64,000 nt of DNA, taken from a bacterium (GTDB lineage Bacteria > UBA10199 > JAIBAG01). The notes under the pieces are model-generated. The model made no database searches, had not been told where the DNA came from, and saw only the letters and a list, made by a program, of their open reading frames with translations. Where the stretch lies: NCBI GenBank assembly GCA_019695305.1, contig JAIBAG010000002.1, forward strand, positions 1 through 64,000, given 5' to 3'. The stretch's first letter is position 1; each line of letters opens with the position of its first letter. Below are positions 17,721-26,009 of this stretch, one piece after another. Both the position numbers and the translations under genes were made by a program.

Positions 17721-17779
17721 GAGCGGTCACAATAACATAAATGATTGTATTCACAAAATAATTTGTGCAAAATAGGGGT

Positions 17780-19483
17780 ATGAAAACAGCCCGTAAATAC
17801 TACCCCCCAAACCTGATTCCGGATGATTTTAACAAGATAAAACCCTATTTAGAAGAATTAGTGAAAACTCCACTTGAAAGCTTGGCCCAGGTAGATAGCT
17901 GGATTGATCAATGCTCTGAATTAAACGCCATTTTGTCGGAATACTCTAACCGCCTGTACGTTAAAAAAAGCTGCAATACGGAAGATAAAGTTGTGGAAGA
18001 CGCCTACATGCATTTTGTAGAGCATGTAGAGCAAAATACTAAGCCACTCTTTAATGAGATGGAAAAAAAGTTTGTGGAAGCCTTAAACCGACTCCAAAAC
18101 CCCACTTCCAACTTAACGCTCATTAAAAAGAAATGGGAAGTTTCTATTAAACTCTACAGCGAAAAAAACCTACCGCTTGAGGTAGATGAAACCAATCTTA
18201 TTAACGAGTACGATAAAATATGCGGAGCCTTTACAGCCACCTACAAGGGCAAAACTTATACCTTGCAACAACTGCAACCCTTTATGGAAGACAACAATCG
18301 CGCAGTTCGTAAAGAAGTATGGGAACTAGCCGAAAAAATTCGCCTGGAAAAAACACAAGAAACCGAAGCCGTTTTTGACAAGCTGGTAAATCTCAGAGAA
18401 CAAATGGCCAAAAACTCAAAATGTTCCAACTATCGCGATTACGTATGGCAAGAAATGGAACGCTTTGATTACACACCCGAAAATTGCCTGGAATTTGCTG
18501 AAAGCATTGAAGCCGTGTGTACACCCTACATTAAAAAACTAAACGAAGAACATAAAAAGAAACTTGGTGTCGATAAATTAAAACCCTGGGATATGGCCGT
18601 GGACCCGGATGCGTCTACACCGCTAAAACCGTTTGATCCTAAAAACATCCCCCTCTTTATTAAAAAAACAGGTGAAGTGTTTAAAAAAATAGCCCCTCCT
18701 CTCTCGGCCCTCTACACCACCCTCGAAAAGCAAAATAATTTAGATTTAGATAGCCGCATGGCCAAACAACCGGGTGGGTATCAGGTTTCTCTAGACGAAT
18801 GCGGCGAGCCTTTTATTTTTATGAATGCCGCCGGGGTTCAACGTGATGTAGAAACACTGTTGCACGAATCGGGGCATGCGTTTCACACCTTGGTAACACC
18901 TCTCTCGATTCCCATTTTTCTGCGTCATGCACCTATGGAATTTTGCGAGGTAGCCAGCATGAGCATGGAGCTTTTGGGCGCTGATTATCTGGATGTGTTT
19001 TACACGGCCGATGAAGTAAAACGCGCCAAAAAGAAATTACTCGAAGGCATCATACGCTTCTTTCCACGCATGGCTATGATCGATTATTTTCAGCACTGGA
19101 TTTACACGCACCCCGGCCACACCGAAGCCGAACGCTTAAAAGAATGGCAAAGTATCTGGCTGCGTTTTGTGGGCACAGATGTAGATTGGAGCGGTTACGA
19201 AAAAAACCGTGATGCCTACTGGCACCGCGTACTGCATCTTTTTCATGTCCCCTTTTATTATGTAGAATACGGCATGGCACAAATTGGCGCACTGCAGGTG
19301 TGGCTTAATTATAAAAAGGATAAAGTAAAAGCGATTGACGCTTACTTAAAAGGCTTAAGCTTTGGTGGCACAAAAGCCTTACCAGAGCTTTTTAAAGAAG
19401 CGGGGCTCAAGTTTGATTTTTCTAAAAAGATGCTGGAAGAATTAATTGGGAAGGTTTGGGAAGAGTTGGAAGGATTACGTTAA
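17780..19483 (+). CDS. M3-family oligoendopeptidase (PepF/thimet type)
   Basis: This is a zinc metallopeptidase of about 567 residues. The HExxH motif is HESGH at about 362-366 in the segment TLLHESGHAFHTL, with the third ligand expected in EFCEVASMSMELL downstream. M3 peptidases cut short cytosolic peptides, and no signal peptide is present. I choose the ATG at 17780; a GTG at 17765 is in frame but has no ribosome binding site. The stop overlaps the convergent Fic gene by 4 bp. Confidence 0.92.
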   Translation: MKTARKYYPPNLIPDDFNKIKPYLEELVKTPLESLAQVDSWIDQCSELNAILSEYSNRLYVKKSCNTEDKVVEDAYMHFVEHVEQNTKPLFNEMEKKFVEALNRLQNPTSNLTLIKKKWEVSIKLYSEKNLPLEVDETNLINEYDKICGAFTATYKGKTYTLQQLQPFMEDNNRAVRKEVWELAEKIRLEKTQETEAVFDKLVNLREQMAKNSKCSNYRDYVWQEMERFDYTPENCLEFAESIEAVCTPYIKKLNEEHKKKLGVDKLKPWDMAVDPDASTPLKPFDPKNIPLFIKKTGEVFKKIAPPLSALYTTLEKQNNLDLDSRMAKQPGGYQVSLDECGEPFIFMNAAGVQRDVETLLHESGHAFHTLVTPLSIPIFLRHAPMEFCEVASMSMELLGADYLDVFYTADEVKRAKKKLLEGIIRFFPRMAMIDYFQHWIYTHPGHTEAERLKEWQSIWLRFVGTDVDWSGYEKNRDAYWHRVLHLFHVPFYYVEYGMAQIGALQVWLNYKKDKVKAIDAYLKGLSFGGTKALPELFKEAGLKFDFSKKMLEELIGKVWEELEGLR

Positions 19484-20547
19484 TTTTTAAGACGATAAAC
19501 ACTTCCCTTTCTTTCACCTTCCATCACCAACACACCCTTTTCTTGCAAACGCGACAGGATACTCTTAAGCGTTACGCGCTTTATTCCTGTTTCTCTTTCT
19601 AAAAATCCGATTGTTGCAGGCTGGTGAAGACAAATCACATCAAAAACCCTTTGTTCCAATACAGTAAATGTACCCCGCTGTTTAGGAGCCAGCTTTACAT
19701 CCAAAACGCGTGTTTGTTCTTCGAGTATCTTTAAAAAATAAACCAACCAAGGATTAATATCAGATGTGGTTTTAAGAGTACCTTGAGTTTGCCGAAGAGC
19801 CACATAATATTGGGCTTTATTGTTTTCGATGACTTTTTCATGCGAAGCGTACATACAAAAAGTATATCCCCTCTTCAGTAATAACAAATCAGTTAACAAA
19901 CGGCTAGTTCTGCCATTACCATCCCTAAAAGGATGAATCGCCAGATATTTAATAATAAAAGCCGCAATCACTTCTAAATCGGAATAATTTGGGTCGGCAA
20001 TAAAGCGCTGATAATCGACGATTAATTCCTGCATGGCTACATCGGTTTGCGGGCCAGGCGGCATGGTTTCAAAAACAACCTCTTCCTCCCCTGTTAAATA
20101 ATCTTTCCGCACAACCGAATTGGTAATATTTTTATAAGCTCCACGTTGACTGGGAGGTAATATTTCGTGAGGCAAATACACCATCATCATTTGATGAAGC
20201 GAACGAATGGTATGTTCGGTAATTTCCAAATGCTGGTAGTTATCAAAAATATATTTTTTACAGTCAATATAACCTGCAACTTCCGCTTCATCTCGGTCTC
20301 TAATTTTTGTAATTTTTAATCCTGAAAGTCGTTTGATAATTTCTTCATCCGATAACTTGGATCCTTCAATACGTGTAGAAGCACCGGCCGATGTAATGAT
20401 CACCGTGTGTTGTAAATCAGCATAAATTTCTTTTTGAGTATCAGCTAAGGCCAAAAAGCGGCCATGAAAAGCCATGATTTTCTGGATGAGCTTTAAGGCT
20501 TCGGGAACAAGAGCAGATTGAAGTAAATACCTCATAAAATATACCAT
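19480..20547 (-). CDS. Fic-domain protein with C-terminal winged helix
   Basis: The catalytic motif HPFRDGNGRTSR at 205-216 is the complete HxFx(D/E)GNGRxxR of active Fic AMP-transferases. The N-terminal segment contains S57-TRI-E61-G62, matching the inhibitory (S/T)xxxE(G/N) helix, so it is self-inhibited in the class II arrangement. A C-terminal winged helix (about 295-355, with GIKRVTLKSILSRLQEKGV) suggests DNA binding. Together with the AT-rich iterons at its own start, this points to autoregulation. Two ATG starts, 20547 and 20535, are possible. Confidence 0.9.
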   Translation of the reverse strand: MVYFMRYLLQSALVPEALKLIQKIMAFHGRFLALADTQKEIYADLQHTVIITSAGASTRIEGSKLSDEEIIKRLSGLKITKIRDRDEAEVAGYIDCKKYIFDNYQHLEITEHTIRSLHQMMMVYLPHEILPPSQRGAYKNITNSVVRKDYLTGEEEVVFETMPPGPQTDVAMQELIVDYQRFIADPNYSDLEVIAAFIIKYLAIHPFRDGNGRTSRLLTDLLLLKRGYTFCMYASHEKVIENNKAQYYVALRQTQGTLKTTSDINPWLVYFLKILEEQTRVLDVKLAPKQRGTFTVLEQRVFDVICLHQPATIGFLERETGIKRVTLKSILSRLQEKGVLVMEGERKGSVYRLKN

Positions 20548-20603
20548 ATAATATGCTATATTTCATGATATGTCCATAAAATATACCATATAATATACCA
20601 TAT
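20533..20603. repeat. Iteron-like AT-rich repeats at the Fic promoter/start
   Basis: A 22-bp sequence occurs identically at 20533-20554 and 20575-20596 (offset 42 bp). Each is built from 11-mers of the type ATATACCATAT at a 12-bp spacing: units begin at 20539, 20551 (two mismatches), 20581 and 20593. The first copy spans both possible Fic start codons. The layout suggests cooperative binding by a regulator, possibly the Fic protein itself through its winged helix. Confidence 0.7.
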
Positions 20604-20643
20604 CACTAAAAATATGGATATTTATGGCTATTTTTATGGATAT

Positions 20644-21432
20644 CTAATTCCCATCCAACAAACGCCCCAAAGCACCCAAGGCACCACCTTCGCCCTGCTG
20701 TTTACCACCAACTGACGGTGCGTTGGCCAAGATACGATCGGCAAGACGCGAGAACGGCAAACTCTGGAGCCATACGGTTCCGGTGCCAGAGAGCGTTGTA
20801 AGAAAAAGACCTTCGCCACCAAAGAACATCGATTTTAAACTACCCGCACGTTCAATATTGTAATCAATTCCGGGTGTCATCGCTACCAAACAACCGGTAT
20901 CAAGACGCAGCGTTTCACCCTTTAATTCCTTTTTAATGATGGTGCCGCAGGCATGCACAAACACCATGCCGTCACCTTTTAAACGCTGCAAAATAAAACC
21001 TTCGCCACCAAAAAAACCGGCCCCCAAACGTTTGGTAAAGGCAATGCTCAAATTAGTTCCCAAAGCAGCCGCTAAAAACGAATCCTTCTGGCAAATAATC
21101 TCGCCGCCAATTTGACCTAAATTTAATGGAATAATTTTTCCCGGAAACGGCGACGCAAAAGCCACCTTCTTTTTGCCTTCACCTTTATTGGTAAAGTGAG
21201 TAAGAAATAAAGATTCGCCTGTCAGCACGCGCTTACCAACATTTAACAACTTGGACATAAAGCCTTCATTAGCGGCACTCCCATCACCCATTTTGGCTTC
21301 AAAATTAATTCCGCTCTCCATGTAATTCATGGCCCCGGCTTCCGCTATCACCGTTTCATTAGGATCAAGCTCTACTTCTACAAGCTGCATGTCATCGCCA
21401 ACAATTTGGTAATCAACTTCGTGACTCTTCAT
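20644..21432 (-). CDS. AIM24/TIGR00266-family protein
   Basis: The 262-residue protein matches the AIM24-like family of uncharacterised bacterial proteins: a repeated beta-strand fold with glycine-rich [10 protein letters not shown] and MFFGGEGLF loops. No signal peptide, membrane span or catalytic motif is visible. The family is related to mitochondrial AIM24 and to tryptophan-RNA-binding-attenuator-like folds. The start [12 protein letters not shown] is the usual family start. Upstream lies an inverted-repeat unit (21481-21573); downstream are the Fic iterons. A biochemical role is not known. Confidence 0.85.
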   Translation of the reverse strand: MKSHEVDYQIVGDDMQLVEVELDPNETVIAEAGAMNYMESGINFEAKMGDGSAANEGFMSKLLNVGKRVLTGESLFLTHFTNKGEGKKKVAFASPFPGKIIPLNLGQIGGEIICQKDSFLAAALGTNLSIAFTKRLGAGFFGGEGFILQRLKGDGMVFVHACGTIIKKELKGETLRLDTGCLVAMTPGIDYNIERAGSLKSMFFGGEGLFLTTLSGTGTVWLQSLPFSRLADRILANAPSVGGKQQGEGGALGALGRLLDGN

Positions 21433-21480
21433 ATTTTTCCTTTCGAATATTTGTTTCAGTTTTTTTCATCAGTATTGTTC

Positions 21481-21573
21481 GTCCCCCTTTGTAAGGGGGA
21501 CTACAGGGGGTAGCTTCTTCATTCCTTCAACACACCCTACTACCTCCCCTATCCCCTCCTTACAAAGGAGGGG
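21481..21573. repeat. CCCCCTT/AAGGGGG inverted-repeat pair, copy A
   Basis: One hairpin, TCCCCCTT at 21482-21489 with AAGGGGGA at 21493-21500, and a second, CCCCTCCTT at 21553-21561 with AAGGAGGGG at 21565-21573, lie on either side of an about 50-bp segment. Each is followed or preceded by a CTAC/GTAG motif. The related pair at 32664-32744 has the two modules in the opposite relative order. It separates the cytochrome gene from the AIM24-like gene and could act as a transcript-end structure. Confidence 0.65.
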
Positions 21574-21588
21574 AAAAAGAAGCACTCT

Positions 21589-21915
21589 TCACCTATTTAA
21601 AAACTCCACCAAAGCTTCAATATCTTTTTCAACATGCGGCAAAGCCTGCATCAGCTTACTCTCTCTTTTAGGTTTATACCCTTCTGGATACTGCGCATGC
21701 ATGACCCTAGCTGTTACTAATTCTTTAGAAGAACCAAAAACAGCCGGGCCCAACGAGCCATCTAATTTGGGATTAGGATTATGGCAAACCGCACAATTGG
21801 CCATGTAAACCGATTTCCCCTTTGTATACAGCGGGCTAACATCGGAACTAATTTGAGAATTATTGGAAGAACAAGAAAGAAGAAAAAGACAAAATGAGAG
21901 AATAAAAAACCGCAT
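21589..21915 (-). CDS. Monohaem c-type cytochrome lipoprotein
   Basis: The 108-residue protein has a lipoprotein signal peptide (LLSC lipobox, C15) and one haem-binding CAVCH motif at 41-45, preceded by GKSVYMAN and followed by a LGPAVFGSSKEL loop. It therefore acts at a membrane surface in the periplasm. The gene is immediately downstream of a PuuD-like membrane protein. In classic PuuD urate oxidase the membrane part and a C-terminal cytochrome c are fused, so these two genes may form a split version. A distal haem Met is plausible but not certain. Confidence 0.85.
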   Translation of the reverse strand: MRFFILSFCLFLLSCSSNNSQISSDVSPLYTKGKSVYMANCAVCHNPNPKLDGSLGPAVFGSSKELVTARVMHAQYPEGYKPKRESKLMQALPHVEKDIEALVEFLNR

Positions 21916-21921
21916 TGATTC

Positions 21922-21956
21922 GTAGGGGCGTCCGCCTTTGGCGGATGCGCCCCTAC
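21922..21956. repeat. Hairpin repeat with GTAGGGGCG arms
   Basis: Outer arms GTAGGGGCG (21922-21930) and CGCCCCTAC (21948-21956) are perfect complements. They enclose TCCGCC-TTT-GGCGGA (21931-21945) with a two-base TG bulge. It lies in the 50 bp between the PuuD-like gene and the cytochrome gene. The inner 15-mer recurs in reverse orientation at 22747-22761. Confidence 0.7.
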
Positions 21957-21965
21957 CAATAAAAT

Positions 21966-22643
21966 TTACATCGTCCGTGTGGTGATCTCAATTAAAAGAT
22001 ACAACACAGCCGCTAAAGCCACACCACAGTGAACAACACCCTTTACTGTGGTTAAAGGTCCAAGCTTACCTTTAAGGGCATTCACTTCAAGCAACAAGAT
22101 AACAGCACCGATAACACCAATAACAATTGTAAAGTTCACAGCGGCAAAATCACGAGCCAAAGTTAAATGACGAGCAGCACCCATTAAAAAAAGCATGGGG
22201 ATTGAAAATAATACGTTAGTGCGCGAAGCCAGTAAGGCTTTAGCACCAGCAGCGGCGGCATCAGGAGCTCCGGCAATTACTTTCTTTTGGTTAGGCCAAA
22301 TCACAAACCAAACGTTAGCCCACATAAAAGTTCCCAAAGTGGCACCGGTTAAAATCCAAATTCCCCATGAGGAAGCAAGAGGAACACCCGTATGCACAGT
22401 ACCAATCAGTAACGACCAGCCCGAAATAAATGTCCACATTGCGGCCCAACGGAACCACAATAAAGCCCGGGGAACCAGTTTTTGAACAGCCACCCCTTTA
22501 ACAGCAGGCTCAATTTCTTTAAAAAATTCACCTTGAATAAAATTGAAATAATATAAAAGACCAATCCAGGTTACGCCGGCAAAGAAGTGTATCCAACGTA
22601 AAACAAAAAATATACCTTCCTGAGAAGCAATAGCAAGTTGCAT
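21966..22643 (-). CDS. PuuD-like membrane protein (urate oxidase N-terminal family)
   Basis: The 225-residue protein has about seven or eight membrane segments with conserved residues in WIHFFAGVTWIGLLYYFNF, typical of the COG3748 / PuuD N-terminal membrane domain. I start it at the ATG 22643, because AAGGAGG lies 6 nt upstream; a longer frame reaching 22703 has no ribosome binding site. In PuuD the membrane domain passes electrons to a fused cytochrome c. Here that part is a separate downstream lipoprotein cytochrome. Urate as substrate is not shown: no purine catabolic gene is nearby. Confidence 0.75.
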   Translation of the reverse strand: MQLAIASQEGIFFVLRWIHFFAGVTWIGLLYYFNFIQGEFFKEIEPAVKGVAVQKLVPRALLWFRWAAMWTFISGWSLLIGTVHTGVPLASSWGIWILTGATLGTFMWANVWFVIWPNQKKVIAGAPDAAAAGAKALLASRTNVLFSIPMLFLMGAARHLTLARDFAAVNFTIVIGVIGAVILLLEVNALKGKLGPLTTVKGVVHCGVALAAVLYLLIEITTRTM

Positions 22644-22746
22644 AAAAATCCTCCTTAAAAAATTTGAACCGAGTGTGCCACGCTTTTTTTCAATGTCAAT
22701 CAATATGATCTAAATCAGCTCAAGCACTTCATCCACATGCCCTTTT

Positions 22747-22776
22747 TCCGCCAAAGGCGGATCAGCCTCTGGCTGA
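22747..22776. repeat. Tandem short hairpins after bcp
   Basis: Two adjacent palindromes, TCCGCC-AAA-GGCGGA at 22747-22761 and TCAGCC-TCT-GGCTGA at 22762-22776, lie 12 bp beyond the bcp stop. In the minus-strand transcript they form two stem-loops followed by AAAAAGG, without a T run, so a rho-independent terminator is not convincing. They more likely are a dispersed repeat unit that may also stabilise the bcp 3' end. Confidence 0.6.
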
Positions 22777-22787
22777 ACACTCTATTC

Positions 22788-23240
22788 TTACAAAACACTC
22801 ATCACTTCATTGACATGGCCCTTCACTGAAACCGGCGAAAAAACTTTTTGAACTATCCCTTTACCATCAATAATAAAGGTAGAGCGCACAATACCCATAA
22901 ACTCGCGGCCCATAAATTTTTTCTTCTGATAAACACCGTAAGCTTTGGCCACTTCTTTAGAATCGTCGACCAAGAGATCAAAACCAAGGGAGTGCTTATC
23001 AATAAACTTTTGATGGGACTTTTCAGAATCAAAGCTCACACCCAACACCACGGTATTTTTCTTTTTAATGCGGGCCAGGTTATCGTTAAAGTCACAGGCC
23101 TCGGTGGTACAACCGGGCGTTGAATCTTTAGGATAGAAGTAGAGCACAACGGTTTTCCCTTTAAAATCTTTCAGCGACACCTCTACTCCATTTTGATTTT
23201 TAAGTGTAAACGCTGGAGCCTTTTCTTTTTCTTTAATCAT
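22788..23240 (-). CDS. bcp: Thioredoxin-dependent peroxiredoxin, Bcp/PrxQ type
   Basis: The 150-residue protein reduces peroxides in the cytosol. The peroxidatic Cys is C44 in STPGCTTEACDF and the resolving Cys is C49, the Bcp spacing. The rest matches the AhpC/TSA thioredoxin fold of the PrxQ group (SLKDFKGKTVVLYFYPKDS). It is divergent from the arylamine N-acetyltransferase gene with 42 bp between the starts. No signal peptide is present, and the length is normal for the family. Confidence 0.94.
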   Translation of the reverse strand: MIKEKEKAPAFTLKNQNGVEVSLKDFKGKTVVLYFYPKDSTPGCTTEACDFNDNLARIKKKNTVVLGVSFDSEKSHQKFIDKHSLGFDLLVDDSKEVAKAYGVYQKKKFMGREFMGIVRSTFIIDGKGIVQKVFSPVSVKGHVNEVMSVL

Positions 23241-23282
23241 AGGATGGTATTATTCCTGTCTCCATGCTAGGTCAAGAAAATC

Positions 23283-24062
23283 ATGCTGGATAGCCTCTCC
23301 TTTAAACCCACGGCCGATACTTTTTTAAATCATTTTAAAATCGCCGCTCGCAAACCGGACCAAGTTTTATTGGAGCAAATCACCAAGGCCTATAGCCATT
23401 TACCCTACGAGAATCTTACTAAAATCATCGCCCACAAAGAGCACAACACCCTCACCACACGCCCGCTCCGTTTTCCACCACAAGTGTGGGATGATTTTTT
23501 ATCAAAAGGAACAGGCGGCACCTGCTTTGCTCTTACTTATTTTTTGTATCATATCCTCCATACAAGCGGATTTATCTCTTACCCGGTCATGGGCCACCGC
23601 ACCTACGGCAACAACACGCATTGCGCACTCATCGTTCTTTTAGACAAACAGGCTTATCTTGTGGACCCCGGTTTTTTGCTCAACCACCCTCTTCCTTTGT
23701 CGAAGCTAGAAATAACGCGTCACAATCAAGGTTTTAACACGCTCGAAATAGCCTGGAGCGAAAACATTTTTAAAGTACATACGGTAGACAAACTTAAAAC
23801 CAAATTTCGCTATGCTTTTAGTGATACCCCCACCGTCTGGGATGAATTTGAAAAACACTGGAATGATTCGTTTAGCTGGAAAGGCATGGATGATATTGTC
23901 ATCACGTTTAAAAAAGACGAAAAACAGATTTATATCCATCGGGATAAACTCTTAATCCTGTCACCGGATGGACAAAGTAATGCTAAACTCACCGAAGCTG
24001 ATATTGAAACTTTGGGAATCGATAAAATGATTGTAAAAAAAGCGTTCTCACATACAATGTGA
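23283..24062 (+). CDS. Arylamine N-acetyltransferase (NAT) family protein
   Basis: The 259-residue protein keeps the NAT catalytic triad: C81 in GTGGTCFALTYF, H113 in NNTHCALIV and D128 in YLVDPGF. The preceding PYENLT segment (41-46) matches the family PFENL. NATs acetylate arylamines and hydrazines with acetyl-CoA, or act in biosynthetic amide formation. The classic RGGxCxE loop is altered to TGGTCFA, so substrate range is uncertain. It overlaps the AmgK-like gene (stop TGA inside the next GTG). Confidence 0.82.
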   Translation: MLDSLSFKPTADTFLNHFKIAARKPDQVLLEQITKAYSHLPYENLTKIIAHKEHNTLTTRPLRFPPQVWDDFLSKGTGGTCFALTYFLYHILHTSGFISYPVMGHRTYGNNTHCALIVLLDKQAYLVDPGFLLNHPLPLSKLEITRHNQGFNTLEIAWSENIFKVHTVDKLKTKFRYAFSDTPTVWDEFEKHWNDSFSWKGMDDIVITFKKDEKQIYIHRDKLLILSPDGQSNAKLTEADIETLGIDKMIVKKAFSHTM

Positions 24063-25111
24063 CCAAAATGGAAAACATCATTCACCAACTTCTCAAATCA
24101 CAAAATAAAATCCCCGACGGCCCTTTTCGTCTCACACAATTAGCTGGCGAAGCAAGCCTGCGTCTTTACTATCGGCTTACTTTTGATAACGGCACAACGC
24201 TCATCATCATGAAATTGCCACAGGGCTTCTCAAGCCCTGCTGAGGAAATCACTAAAACCACCAAACAAATCGACGAATACCCCTTTATTAATATTCAAAA
24301 ATATTTAAAAAATTTGGAAATCCCCGTGCCCGAAATTTATGCCTATTCGGCAAATGATGGCATTCTTATTTTAGAAGACTTGGGCGACCGCACTCTTGAA
24401 ATGGCGATTAAAAATTCCAATAACGAGATGCTGTTATTTTTTTACAGCAAATGCGCCGAAGTTTTGGCCGACATGCAGCATAAAACCTTAGCCAGCCCAA
24501 ATGACGCCTGCATTGCCTATAGCCGTAAATTTGATGAAGACCTGTTATTTTGGGAGTTTAACCACTTTTTGGAATATGGGCTGGACGATCGCCTGGGAAA
24601 ACCAATTGCTACTGGTGACAAATACAAACTGATTGATTTGGGCAAAAAATTGGTAGGCGAAATTACCAAATTACCCTACGGTTTTACGCACCGCGATTTT
24701 CAAAGCCGCAACATTATGGTGCACGAATATAATTTTAGATTGATAGATTTTCAGGATGCTTTAATAGGCCCCGTGGTTTACGATTTAGTAGCCCTCTTGC
24801 GCGACTCATATATTGCTCTTAATTTAGATCAAATCCGCGCCATCCAGCAAAGTTATTTAAAAAACTTAAAACCCATTCACCCTTATTACAACCAACAGCA
24901 AAAACTGGAACGTGATTTTGATCTCCTCACTATCCAGCGCAAACTAAAAGATGCCGGCCGGTTTCAATTTATTAAAACCGTACGCAAAAACCCAAACTTT
25001 TTAGTGCATGTACCAAGTTCGCTAGCTTATGTAAAAGCCGCGTTGGAACGCGTGCCCGATTATAAAGAAATAGCCGTTATCCTTCAAAAATATTTACCGG
25101 AGTTCGCCTAA
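24059..25111 (+). CDS. amgK: AmgK-like sugar-1-kinase (aminoglycoside phosphotransferase fold)
   Basis: The 350-residue protein has the APH/choline kinase fold, with the Brenner motif in THRDFQSRNIMVHE and the DFQD metal-binding segment that follows in RLIDFQDALIG. With the MurU-like gene starting at its stop (TAATG), it matches the AmgK-MurU pair, in which AmgK phosphorylates MurNAc and GlcNAc at C1 so that MurU can make UDP-MurNAc in wall recycling. The start is a GTG overlapping the previous stop, or the ATG at 24068. Other APH functions are possible without the neighbour. Confidence 0.8.
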   Translation: MTKMENIIHQLLKSQNKIPDGPFRLTQLAGEASLRLYYRLTFDNGTTLIIMKLPQGFSSPAEEITKTTKQIDEYPFINIQKYLKNLEIPVPEIYAYSANDGILILEDLGDRTLEMAIKNSNNEMLLFFYSKCAEVLADMQHKTLASPNDACIAYSRKFDEDLLFWEFNHFLEYGLDDRLGKPIATGDKYKLIDLGKKLVGEITKLPYGFTHRDFQSRNIMVHEYNFRLIDFQDALIGPVVYDLVALLRDSYIALNLDQIRAIQQSYLKNLKPIHPYYNQQQKLERDFDLLTIQRKLKDAGRFQFIKTVRKNPNFLVHVPSSLAYVKAALERVPDYKEIAVILQKYLPEFA

Positions 25112-25845
25112 TGCAAGCTATCGTTCTGGCTGCCGGTTTTGGCACCCGTTTAAAACCGCTTACCAACACAACTCCTAAACCACTTATCCCGGTTAATGGT
25201 GTTCCACTCATTGTTTACAATCTCCTATTGCTGAAAAAAAACGGCATTAAAGATATTGTCATTAACCTGCATTATTTAGGAAAACAAATTGAAGATTATT
25301 TGGGTGATGGCAAAAAGCTGGGGCTAAAAATCAGATATTCGTACGAGCCAAAAATATTAGGCACCGGCGGTGGCATTAAAAAAGCGAGTCTTTTGTTTAA
25401 AAACAAAAAACCTTTTTTTGTTTTAAACGGCGACATTATTCATGATGTCCCGCTTAAAAAAATGTGGAAAGCCCATCAGAAGAAAAAGACGATGGCAACA
25501 CTGTGTTTAATTGAAAGCCCTCTCTCTAAAAAGCTGGGTACGCTGTATGTAAATTCAAAAAAAGAAATTATTTCTGTACTAGAACGTCCGGCCTCAAATT
25601 ACAAAACCCTTCACACTTTTTTTACCGGCATTCACATTATTAATCCGGAAACTTTAAAAGGGGTTAATCCCAAAAAACCTTCGTGTATTATCCGCAATGT
25701 GTATATCCCCAGGCTTAAACAAGGCCAAAAACTGGGCGCTTTTTTATATAAAGGCTACTGGAATGACCTGGGAACCCTCAAAAGCCTGGCCAAAACCCGG
25801 AAGGATATTGAAAAAGGAAAAGTTACTTTTAGTTTTATTTCCTAA
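25111..25845 (+). CDS. murU: MurU-like nucleotidyltransferase
   Basis: The 244 residues open with MQAIVLAAGFGTRLKPLT, the nucleotide-binding GxGxR loop of the NTP-transferase family, followed by TPKPLIPVNGVPLI. The LNGDII segment holds the metal-binding Asp. It overlaps the kinase gene, as in AmgK-MurU, which make UDP-MurNAc from MurNAc-1-phosphate and UTP outside the MurA/B route. RfbA or other sugar-nucleotide functions cannot be fully excluded. The stop is followed by about 160 bp without a gene. Confidence 0.82.
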   Translation: MQAIVLAAGFGTRLKPLTNTTPKPLIPVNGVPLIVYNLLLLKKNGIKDIVINLHYLGKQIEDYLGDGKKLGLKIRYSYEPKILGTGGGIKKASLLFKNKKPFFVLNGDIIHDVPLKKMWKAHQKKKTMATLCLIESPLSKKLGTLYVNSKKEIISVLERPASNYKTLHTFFTGIHIINPETLKGVNPKKPSCIIRNVYIPRLKQGQKLGAFLYKGYWNDLGTLKSLAKTRKDIEKGKVTFSFIS

Positions 25846-25961
25846 AACTTTACTCTCTTTTTATTCGTTGAAAGTTTTTCTGGTTATGGTAAGCACTTAT
25901 TTTTACTACTCATTTATACAATCCCCATAAACGGGATAAGCCTCTTGTCTAAAAATATCCT

Positions 25962-25974
25962 GTGCATTATGCAC
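25962..25974. other. Small palindrome between murU and tolQ
   Basis: GTGCAT-T-ATGCAC is a perfect palindrome. On both sides lie AT-rich repeats (AAAATAT before and AAATATTTTTT after), so a stem-loop with a downstream T run can form. It may terminate murU, or serve as the tolQ operator or leader structure. It lies 35 bp before the tolQ ATG. Confidence 0.4.
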
Positions 25975-26009
25975 AAAATATTTTTTGTAAGAGACTAAAA
26001 GGAGCCATC

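Noticed and set aside
22747-22776. Strong rho-independent terminator for bcp
   Set aside because: Stems are good but the minus-strand transcript has A residues rather than a U run after them.
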